A stretch of DNA of 5,583 bases from Deltaproteobacteria bacterium (GTDB lineage Bacteria; Desulfobacterota; Desulfomonilia; UBA1062). Position 1 is the first letter of the stretch; each line of letters starts with the position of its first letter. Below are positions 1 through 5,583 of this stretch, in pieces. The stretch lies in NCBI GenBank assembly GCA_016934135.1, contig JAFGTK010000250.1, positions 1-5,583 on the forward strand. Direction: 5' to 3'. The position numbers and the translations under genes were made by a program. The notes below the pieces were generated by a model. That model worked only from the letters and a program-made list of their open reading frames with translations, made no database searches and was not told the DNA's origin.

Positions 1-3000
1 ACAAGATCGTTTTTGCCGAGCCTGCTTAAGGGAAAATAGAACTCAAGCTCGTTCAGCCTTTGCTCTTTCCTGACCTGTGCAAGGGAGAAATCATGGAGCC
101 TGGCGGCAAGGACCTTCCTGACCATACCTGCAATAGCTTCCTGCCAGCCGGGGTCATACCCGTATGCGGCGAGGGTGTCTGATACATGCGCATGTATCGC
201 AGCATGGTCTGAGAGAAAATCCAGCTTCTCGAAGAGTTCATGCATCATGATCCCCGGTCTGGCTCCGCGAGGGAAGTTGAAGATATCCCTTTTCCGGGGG
301 TCGAGGGCTGTTTTGACCTGAACAGGCCGCAGATACAGGGCATCGTGGTCCGGGGCCTCGCTTGCGTGGGCAGCCTCAGAGGTCAGGGAAGAAAAGCTTG
401 TGACCTTCCAGGACCTGTCTATCATGCCTGAAAACTGTTTGTGGACAAGGGTATTATCACCTGTCAGTGAGAGTACATATGGCTTAGGCACCCCTTGGGG
501 AATATCCTGAATCACGATGGGTGAACGCGAACCTGTGACCAGATCGGACAAGTCATGCTTCATTTTATCTGCATCGAGGCTCATCTGCTTCAAAGGTTCA
601 ATGCCCTCGCTGTCCCGGTCAAGTGCAACGTGGTGAAGCAGGTATGCAAGTGCGGATGAGTTAGCGTTATTGATCGCACCCCACAGGACATAGCAGCGGT
701 TCTTTGCGCGGGTAAGCGCGACATAGAGGAGCCGCATGTTTTCCGCCAGCAGCTCTTTTTCCGCAAGCCTCCTGTGTTCTTCGATCCGGCCGGAACCGAG
801 TTCAAAACTCGCCTTCCAGCTGCTGCCCGGATCGTGGAAAGAAAAATGGTCCTTGTCCCTCAGCGTCGAAGCCCCCCAGTTGAACGGACAGAACACAATT
901 GCGTACTCCAGGCCTTTGCTCTTGTGAACGGTCTCGATCTTCACGGCATTCTCGTCACTCTCGAGCCTGAGCTGATATTCGTCTGCCCTGCCCCGGGCAG
1001 TGCCCCGCTGCAGGGAAAGCCATTTTAAAAGGTCATTCATGCCGAGCCTTTTTCCCATGCATGCCTGGTTCATAAGCTCTGCGATATGGAGAAAATTGGT
1101 GAGCATGCGTTCGCCCCTTTGCAAGGCGAGCACCCTTCGCCGGACCTTCTCAGTGGCGATCAGTTCCCTGAACATCCTCATGAATCCTCTGCCTGCCCAG
1201 AGATCATGATACTTCCCGAAACCGAGGATACATTCTTCCCAGGCACCCTCGTCTTTGTTCAACGCATCTATGTCATGTGCGCTCAGCCCCATAATCGAAG
1301 TGGCAAGAGCAGCCCTGACCAGGCCTTCTGAATGGGGCCTGGAAACAGCCTTCAGGAGCACCTCCATTTCAAAGGCCTCCCAGCTTTCAAAGACATTTTC
1401 ATCACTCATGACCACGCACGGGATACCATACCCTGCCAGCTCATCCCTTACCTGACGCGCCTGACGGTTCTCCCGTACCAGCACAGCGATGTCACCCGGC
1501 TCGACAGGCTTATCATCGATCATAACCCTGTGGGCAGATCCCTGATCAAGGAGCCTTGATATCTCCAATGCCACCGCCCTGGATATCTCCTTCTCTGCAG
1601 TGTTCTTGTCCAGCAGGCCCCCGCCTTCTTCCCGGATAAACCACAGGGTGAGCGGTGCGCCCTGGCTGTCCTCAAGAACCGCCCTGCCCTCTTTTTCTGC
1701 AGGATCGACCGGGACAAATCCGATCTGGTCGAACACAAAGGGATTGTCATTTCCAGGACGAGAAAAGAGGCGGTTGACTGCATGTATCAGCTCTTCTTCA
1801 CTGCGCCAGTTTTTATTCAGGGTATGTTTGTTTTCTTCGGATATGCCGCGGGCAGCCCCAAGATAGGTAAAGATATCCGCACCTCTGAAGCTGTAGATGG
1901 CCTGTTTCGGGTCCCCGATCAGGAACATGGGCAGGCCGTCAAAGACTTTTCTGAATATCTCGTACTGGATCGGGTCGGTGTCCTGAAATTCATCGATCAG
2001 GGCTGCGCGGTACGTTCCTCTCAAAGCGGAAACAAGAGACGGACCGGAGCTTGAGGCAAGCGCTCCACGAACCTTGAGCAGCAGGTCGTTAAAGAAGATG
2101 ACGCCCATCTTGTCTTTCTTCTCGGCCAGGTGGGTCCTGACATAGTCGAACAGCTCGCTTTTGATCCATGTCAGGTATTCTTCCATGTATGCAACAAGTT
2201 CGTCAGAGCGGCCCTTGAGCTCCTCGCACAGGTCGAAAAATGAATGCTCAGGCGGGGTATTACCCTTTGTCACGTACTTTGAAATCACAGATGCAGTGAA
2301 TTTCTCGAAATGTTTGAACAGAGGAAGATCATCCCCATTCGAATCGATAAAATTGTTCATCGATTCGATCCACAAAGGGATGCTTGCCTCCTTATATGTG
2401 TTCCTTTTCAATCTGTCACGAGGAACAAGAAGGGCCTTTTCTATCTCCTGTGCTGATTCAAGCCAGGTGTTCTTCACCTCTTCAAAGGCATGCCTGTATG
2501 CATCGATATGTGGGGTCATATCAGGCCTTTTAATGCGCGGGATAATCTCGGCATCGAGGCTTGCCCCGTTCACCAGTTTCATCAGGCTCTCCGGGGTGAT
2601 CTTTCTGTACCTGGCATACGCAACAAGTTCATACGGTATCTCAGCGGTGAACTGCTTCCGATAGAAATCATCCACTACTTCCATGAGGATATCCCTCTGG
2701 TCGGTGATCAGCTCCGCATCGAAGAGATTACTGCTCTCAAAGGCCATTTCGGTGAGAACCCGCTGGCAGAAACCGTGGATGGTGAATATGGCTGCCTCGT
2801 CAAAGAGCTTCAAGGCATGATCGAGAATGAGCACGGCCCTGTCATGGTCAGGATAGGTATTGAGCAGGCTCAAGATGAATGCATCTTCGCTGCTGAGCGT
2901 TTGAAAGGCTGAGATGGCCTTGCGGATATTCCCGCGTATCCGGCTGGTGAGTTCTTCCGTCGCCGCAACCGTATAGGTAACCACCAGGATGTTTTCGACT

Positions 3001-3128
3001 GTAAGCCCTTTTTCCAGAAGAAGCCGCAGATAGAGTGAACCTATGGCATAGGTCTTGCCGGTGCCTGCACTGGCCTCGATCAGATGGGCCCCGTCCAGGG
3101 GAATGCCTGTAAGGTCCAGTTCTTTCAT
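1..3128 (-). CDS. recB: RecBCD enzyme subunit RecB (SF1A helicase-nuclease), C-terminus cut by window edge
   Basis: RecB is the 3'->5' helicase and nuclease subunit of exonuclease V, which processes double-strand breaks for RecA loading. The frame is open over 1042 complete codons, against about 1180 residues in E. coli. Visible motifs: Walker A EASAGTGKT (residues 18-26); motif Ia region VVTYTVAATEEL (49-60); TIHGFCQR (116-123); Walker B LIDEFQDTDP (377-386); motif III GDPKQAIYSFRGAD (405-418); NWRS (440-443); motif V TVHKSKGLEY (733-742); motif VI VALTRAKNR (803-811). The nuclease domain begins with MMHELFEKLDF, where His963 matches E. coli His956. LEFYFPL follows, where Glu1029 probably matches E. 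coli Glu1020. The catalytic Asp/Asp/Lys cluster lies beyond position 1. The start at 3128 is preceded by AGGAAGGA, and the same frame has a stop at 3209-3207, so no long N-terminal extension is possible. It lies 310 bases downstream of recC. Identification is secure; the completeness of the nuclease domain is not visible. Confidence 0.97.
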   Translation of the reverse strand, partial: MKELDLTGIPLDGAHLIEASAGTGKTYAIGSLYLRLLLEKGLTVENILVVTYTVAATEELTSRIRGNIRKAISAFQTLSSEDAFILSLLNTYPDHDRAVLILDHALKLFDEAAIFTIHGFCQRVLTEMAFESSNLFDAELITDQRDILMEVVDDFYRKQFTAEIPYELVAYARYRKITPESLMKLVNGASLDAEIIPRIKRPDMTPHIDAYRHAFEEVKNTWLESAQEIEKALLVPRDRLKRNTYKEASIPLWIESMNNFIDSNGDDLPLFKHFEKFTASVISKYVTKGNTPPEHSFFDLCEELKGRSDELVAYMEEYLTWIKSELFDYVRTHLAEKKDKMGVIFFNDLLLKVRGALASSSGPSLVSALRGTYRAALIDEFQDTDPIQYEIFRKVFDGLPMFLIGDPKQAIYSFRGADIFTYLGAARGISEENKHTLNKNWRSEEELIHAVNRLFSRPGNDNPFVFDQIGFVPVDPAEKEGRAVLEDSQGAPLTLWFIREEGGGLLDKNTAEKEISRAVALEISRLLDQGSAHRVMIDDKPVEPGDIAVLVRENRQARQVRDELAGYGIPCVVMSDENVFESWEAFEMEVLLKAVSRPHSEGLVRAALATSIMGLSAHDIDALNKDEGAWEECILGFGKYHDLWAGRGFMRMFRELIATEKVRRRVLALQRGERMLTNFLHIAELMNQACMGKRLGMNDLLKWLSLQRGTARGRADEYQLRLESDENAVKIETVHKSKGLEYAIVFCPFNWGASTLRDKDHFSFHDPGSSWKASFELGSGRIEEHRRLAEKELLAENMRLLYVALTRAKNRCYVLWGAINNANSSALAYLLHHVALDRDSEGIEPLKQMSLDADKMKHDLSDLVTGSRSPIVIQDIPQGVPKPYVLSLTGDNTLVHKQFSGMIDRSWKVTSFSSLTSEAAHASEAPDHDALYLRPVQVKTALDPRKRDIFNFPRGARPGIMMHELFEKLDFLSDHAAIHAHVSDTLAAYGYDPGWQEAIAGMVRKVLAARLHDFSLAQVRKEQRLNELEFYFPLSRLGKNDL
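181..198. repeat. 18-bp perfect palindrome inside recB
   Basis: GATACATGCGCATGTATC equals its own reverse complement. It lies in the recB coding sequence, in the region encoding IHAHVSDT between the nuclease-domain His motif and the LEFYFPL motif. It could form a small cruciform or bind a dimeric protein, but nothing around it suggests a regulatory role and chance is the simplest explanation. Confidence 0.5.
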
Positions 3129-3442
3129 ATTCCTTCCTGCGCAGCTTCCATGCCCCCAGGAATCCTGTGGCACAGCATGGAAATAATAAAACCGAAAAGT
3201 ATATTTTCACCGCAGAGACGCTGAGAACGCAGAGAAAAACATCTCTTATTTGCCGGGAGATACCGGCAAATAAAACATTCTGCCCGATATATGCAAAGTT
3301 GAGAAAAAGCCTGAAAGGTTGATGCAAAACCAATCGCCGTCTCGGAAATGGTTTTAATAAGATTCACCCTCAGCGACCTCTGCGTCTCTGCGGTGAAAAA
3401 TAATTTCAGATTATTGTCTGCCATTGTATAATCGGATATCAT
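3125..3442 (-). CDS. Small frame bridging recC and recB (105 codons, doubtful protein, repeat-derived)
   Basis: This open frame fills the recC-recB junction exactly. Its ATG (3442-3440) overlaps the recC TGA as ATGA, and its own TGA (3127-3125) overlaps the recB ATG as ATGA. No family is recognised. The predicted protein starts MISDYTMADNN and has no signal peptide or catalytic motif that I can see. Stretches such as FFTAETQRSLRVN and SLRSQRLCGENIL are simply the translations of the two inverted repeat arms. From memory, peptides of this kind (FTAETQR, SLRLCGE) recur in unrelated hypothetical proteins that overlap this repeat type, which argues against a functional protein. No good Shine-Dalgarno precedes the ATG; only GGGTG lies at about the right distance. 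Translation by reinitiation after recC is possible, and its value might be to carry ribosomes to the recB start. Confidence refers to its being a translated frame. Confidence 0.25.
   Translation of the reverse strand: MISDYTMADNNLKLFFTAETQRSLRVNLIKTISETAIGFASTFQAFSQLCIYRAECFICRYLPANKRCFSLRSQRLCGENILFGFIISMLCHRIPGGMEAAQEGI
3131..3138 (-). promoter_or_regulatory. Ribosome binding site of recB
   Basis: On the minus strand AGGAAGGA lies just before AT-ATG, with the first AGGA six bases from the start codon. It is a strong Shine-Dalgarno, fixes the recB start at 3128, and sits inside the last codons of the small bridging frame. recB can therefore be initiated independently of, or in addition to, coupling with upstream translation. 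Confidence 0.8.
3198..3227 (-). promoter_or_regulatory. Candidate sigma70-type promoter for recB inside the left repeat arm
   Basis: On the minus strand TTCTCA (3227-3222, 4 of 6 against TTGACA) is followed, after an 18-base spacer, by TATACT (3203-3198, 5 of 6 against TATAAT). The recB ATG is about 70 bases downstream. The upstream hexamer and spacer are repeat sequence, so any promoter would have been brought or created by the element. The match is weak and such pairs are common by chance in AT-rich junctions. Confidence 0.2.
3204..3238 (+). repeat. Left inverted arm (CGCAGAG-type repeat)
   Basis: The arm begins TTTTCACCGCAGAGACGC (3204-3221), an exact reverse complement of 3382-3399. Beyond the perfect core the arm continues as repeated short units: CGCAGAGA, CGCTGAGAA, CGCAGAGAA. 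The opposite arm, read on its own strand, has CGCAGAGA, CGCAGAGGT, CGCTGAGGG, so the arms share unit structure but differ in unit order. I recall this CACCGCAGAGACGCAGAG motif as a widespread dispersed intergenic repeat in bacteria; that is recollection, not a search. Confidence 0.85.
3246..3273. other. Perfect 11-bp stem-loop in the recC-recB junction
   Basis: TTATTTGCCGG (3246-3256) and CCGGCAAATAA (3263-3273) are perfect reverse complements around a 6-base loop. On the minus (coding) strand the stem is followed, after GAGATG, by a run of five T (3239-3235). The T run does not abut the stem, so it is a poor match to a classical intrinsic terminator, but weak termination or attenuation of recC-recB read-through is possible. 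It could also be an internal structural part of the repeat element. Confidence 0.6.
3365..3399 (-). repeat. Right inverted arm (CGCAGAG-type repeat)
   Basis: On the minus strand this arm reads TTTTCACCGCAGAGACGC from 3399 to 3382, then CAGAGGT, CGCTGAGGG. It pairs perfectly over 18 bp with 3204-3221. In a transcript running from recC to recB the two arms could form a long-range stem closing a loop of about 160 nt, leaving the recB ribosome binding site outside it. Confidence 0.85.
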
Positions 3443-5583
3443 TTTTTAACACCCATTATTTCAACATGATCAAGCAGCGGTCCATAGATATCCAGTGAAA
3501 TCCTTGAGAACTCGTCATCCAGCGGGTCGGTCCCCTGGAAACAGACCTGGTAGTAGGTGTTCAGGTTCTCTCCCCTGATGAATTGACTTCCCTCCCAGAG
3601 TGCTTTCGCTTCTTTCATGGGGTCTTTTGGGGATTTATCCCTGTTAAGTCCCGGATCCGCATATCTCCACGATGCGTTCGGGAAGAAGTGCAGAGGCCGC
3701 ATCAGCCCCTGCCAGTAACGGTTCAACAGTGCGGCCAGGATATCCCTGCAGATATCTACGGATTCAAATACGGCAATCCGGTCTCTGGCGATGCAAAGAC
3801 TCTGCACATCCGGTGAGATTTCTGCTGAACAAAGAACCAGGTGCTGTATCCATGTACTTATGATATCGGTACCTTTGAGATCCGCATGGCGGAATCTCAC
3901 CAAGCGGGAGCGACCAAAGGTTGGGATGGTCCCGGTAATCGCAAAGCCGCCTATGGAAAGATCCACAATAACAGTCTCGGGCCCGCACCCCTGGCAGGAG
4001 TGCTGCACAATCCGGGTGAAGGTTTCGGTCTGCCTGTCCAACCCCTTAAAAAGGGCATCGCCGGGTACGCCGTGCGGGAGCTGCCCGCTCATCCTGAAGA
4101 GCTGAAGGGAGCGGTTTCTGTCCATACCTTCCAGGGTGTTGCGGATATGTTCCTGTGCAAGGTTATAATATTCAAGGGCATCCAGGTCAAAGGGTTCGCG
4201 GTCTTCTATGGACAAGGCCCCGTCCGAGACAACCATCCCCATCCGGTTTCTCACGAGAAACCGGGCCGGGTTTGCATAAAAGTCGCACAGCATATCGATA
4301 TCGACCTGCTTCCACTCTTGGCCGGGCTCGTCCAACACCCCTTCCCAGAAGACCCGCTCCGGCCTGTCCTTTTCAACAAGGCTCATGGCTGCACGGGCAT
4401 TTTCCTCAGAATAGCTGAATAACGCCTTGCTGCCTGTGAAATAGCGAGGGTTGAATGCCTGCAGGGCATGCATGGTCAAAACATGATCCCGCAGAGGTGA
4501 GCCATCTTCTCGTACGAATCTCTGATCCATATAATCAAGAAGATTGCTGATGAGAACCGACGGCGGGACTTCAGAATTATCATTGCTGCTCTGCCCTATA
4601 TAGCTTATATACAGGATCTCCCGGGCCGAGAGCATGGCCTCCAGAAAGAGATAGAGATCATCTGCGCGCCTGTTTCTGTCCCCTTTCTTTGGATTGCGTG
4701 CAATGAGATCAAAGCCTTTGGGCCTGAAGTGCCTCGGATAGGCGGCATGATTCATCCCGAGCAGGCATACTACCCTGAATGGGATAGAGCGCATGGGAAG
4801 CATGGCGCAAAACGTGACCCCGCTCACGAGAAAACCCATGCCCTCGGCCTTCACTTCGAGCCTGCTGCCTATATATGCCCTGACAACATCAAGGCTGACT
4901 GATTCATTGTAGCCTGTTTTTTCCCTGATCCCGGCAAGCCCGGTAAGGATAGTGCGTATGTTTCGAAAATCAGTCTCTTGTGCTTCATCGACATGAAAAA
5001 ATGCTTCCAGCATGCCGGTCAGCGCAATCGACCAGTCCCCCAGAGACCGGGCCTGTTTCAATGACTGGATATGGTCAGACAACGTGGAAATAAAAGAAAC
5101 AAGGTTTCCCAGGACGACGGCATCATCCCCCTCCATATTATCGTAGGGAAGAATACCGGCAAAGTCCCTAGCATCGCCGGAATGCATTGCATAGCCCAGA
5201 AGCAGCCTGTCCAGACCGGATCGCCATGTATTTTCCGCAAAGCCCGGTAGCGTAAGTTCCTGTTTGTTTTCCCCGTCCCTGCCCCAGCAGATGCGGGTAT
5301 CCTGCACCCAGTTCCGGATGAGTTCAAGGTTTTCATCCGTGATGGCGAATCTCTTCTGTAATGGTTCCGATTCCAGGAGGGTCAGGATCTTCGATGCCTC
5401 AAACCTTGCGTCTGCAAGATCAAGCATGGCAAGGAAGGTGTCGGCAAGATCACTCTGGGTCCTCAGTGTCCGGTCTGCAATGGAAAACGGGATATATCCG
5501 GAGTCGCCTCTGGGAACATCAAAGACTGCCTGGATAAACGGGGCATAGGTCTCGATATCAGGGGTCATGACAACGATATCCTC
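3439..5583 (-). CDS. recC: RecBCD enzyme subunit RecC, N-terminus cut by window edge
   Basis: RecC is the non-catalytic scaffold of RecBCD. It resembles an SF1 helicase without ATPase motifs, splits the strands, channels them to RecB and RecD, and in E. coli recognises Chi. The frame stays open to the last base (GAG GAT ATC GTT GTC before the ATG at 5568, giving EDIVV-MTPDIETY). The family motif D-I-V-V-M-x-P-D-I shows that 5568 is an internal Met and the true start lies outside. 714 codons are present, against about 1122 in E. coli. Counting from Met5568, RecC signatures are MPMRSIPFRVVCLLGMN (258-273), YPRHFRPKGFDL (277-288), GDRNRRADDLYLFLEA (296-311) and YISYIGQSSNDNSE (320-333). The C-terminal part, including DFYANPARFLVRNRMG and LMRPLHFFPNASW, fits the degenerate PD-(D/E)XK-like domain. 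Most E. coli Chi-recognition residues are N-terminal, so Chi specificity cannot be judged here. The TGA stop overlaps the ATG of a small frame as ATGA. Confidence 0.96.
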   Translation of the reverse strand, partial: EDIVVMTPDIETYAPFIQAVFDVPRGDSGYIPFSIADRTLRTQSDLADTFLAMLDLADARFEASKILTLLESEPLQKRFAITDENLELIRNWVQDTRICWGRDGENKQELTLPGFAENTWRSGLDRLLLGYAMHSGDARDFAGILPYDNMEGDDAVVLGNLVSFISTLSDHIQSLKQARSLGDWSIALTGMLEAFFHVDEAQETDFRNIRTILTGLAGIREKTGYNESVSLDVVRAYIGSRLEVKAEGMGFLVSGVTFCAMLPMRSIPFRVVCLLGMNHAAYPRHFRPKGFDLIARNPKKGDRNRRADDLYLFLEAMLSAREILYISYIGQSSNDNSEVPPSVLISNLLDYMDQRFVREDGSPLRDHVLTMHALQAFNPRYFTGSKALFSYSEENARAAMSLVEKDRPERVFWEGVLDEPGQEWKQVDIDMLCDFYANPARFLVRNRMGMVVSDGALSIEDREPFDLDALEYYNLAQEHIRNTLEGMDRNRSLQLFRMSGQLPHGVPGDALFKGLDRQTETFTRIVQHSCQGCGPETVIVDLSIGGFAITGTIPTFGRSRLVRFRHADLKGTDIISTWIQHLVLCSAEISPDVQSLCIARDRIAVFESVDICRDILAALLNRYWQGLMRPLHFFPNASWRYADPGLNRDKSPKDPMKEAKALWEGSQFIRGENLNTYYQVCFQGTDPLDDEFSRISLDIYGPLLDHVEIMGVKK

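Larger units (their letters stand above)
3204..3399. mobile_element. MITE-like or repeat-pair element between recC and recB
   Basis: Two inverted arms sharing a perfect 18-bp terminus bound a segment of 196 bases. The interior carries an 11-bp perfect stem-loop (3246-3273) and a weaker dyad (3326-3332 AAAACCA with 3349-3355 TGGTTTT). There is no transposase and no room for one, so any mobility would be non-autonomous. The trinucleotide ATA flanks both ends (3201-3203 and 3400-3402). That could be a 3-bp target duplication but is expected by chance about once in 64. An equally good reading is two independent copies of a common intergenic repeat lying in opposite orientation. The position, exactly between two genes of one complex, suggests insertion into a formerly tighter recC-recB junction. 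Confidence 0.5.

Noticed and set aside
2339..2368. A 10-bp inverted repeat, TCGAATCGAT with ATCGATTCGA, inside recB.
   Set aside because: It falls in ordinary coding sequence with a 10-base loop and no regulatory context; a dyad of this size is plausible by chance.
2161..2664. A 167-codon plus-strand open frame, the longest on that strand.
   Set aside because: It lies antisense to continuous recB coding sequence and its composition reads as a reverse-complement shadow, with no credible domain or ribosome binding context.
2943..2951. GCTGGTGA, one base off the E. coli Chi octamer GCTGGTGG.
   Set aside because: It is not an exact match, and the Chi sequence of this host is unknown and need not resemble that of E. 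coli.
2848..3333. A 161-codon minus-strand frame spanning the junction and the start of recB.
   Set aside because: It overlaps the recB Walker A region in another frame, its start lies in the repeat element, and it has no recognisable domain; it is a shadow of recB plus repeat sequence.
3841..4422. A 193-codon plus-strand open frame.
   Set aside because: It is wholly antisense to recC coding sequence that matches the RecC family; no independent evidence supports it.
5566..5568. ATG at 5568 as the start of recC.
   Set aside because: The same frame remains open to the window edge and the residues EDIVV before it match the conserved RecC segment leading into MTPDI, so this Met is internal.

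Overview
The window carries two adjacent genes of a RecBCD-type exonuclease V/helicase, both on the minus strand and both cut by the window edges. Reading 5'->3' on the minus strand, the order is recC (positions 5583 down to 3439, missing its N-terminal third or so), a junction of 310 bases (3438-3129), then recB (3128 down to 1, missing roughly its last 140 codons). I read the recB frame codon by codon from 3128 to 3. It is open throughout, with no frameshift, and carries the full set of SF1 helicase motifs plus the start of the C-terminal nuclease domain. The plus strand shows no convincing gene; its open frames are shadows of recB and recC.

The products should act as one complex. RecB is a 3'->5' SF1A motor with a C-terminal nuclease. 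RecC is the motor-less scaffold that splits the duplex and, in E. coli, reads Chi. A recD gene is expected downstream of recB, beyond position 1, but is not visible here. In E. coli ptrA lies between recC and recB; here there is no protease gene, only the short junction.

The junction is the unusual part. It holds two inverted arms sharing a perfect 18-bp sequence (3204-3221 and 3382-3399). Each arm is built of 8-9 base units of the form CGC(A/T)GAG. The arms enclose an interior with a perfect 11-bp stem-loop (3246-3273). This looks like a mobile or MITE-like intergenic repeat of a kind scattered through many bacterial genomes. A 105-codon frame runs through the whole element on the minus strand. 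Its ATG overlaps the recC stop as ATGA, and its TGA overlaps the recB start as ATGA, so recC, the small frame and recB form an unbroken chain of stop/start overlaps. Whether this frame is translated, or acts only as a bridge coupling recB to recC, cannot be settled from the sequence.

Organism: a bacterium of roughly balanced GC with a divergent RecBCD lacking ptrA. The recC-recB adjacency and the repeat type would fit an environmental, non-enterobacterial lineage such as Desulfobacterota, but this is a weak inference from memory.
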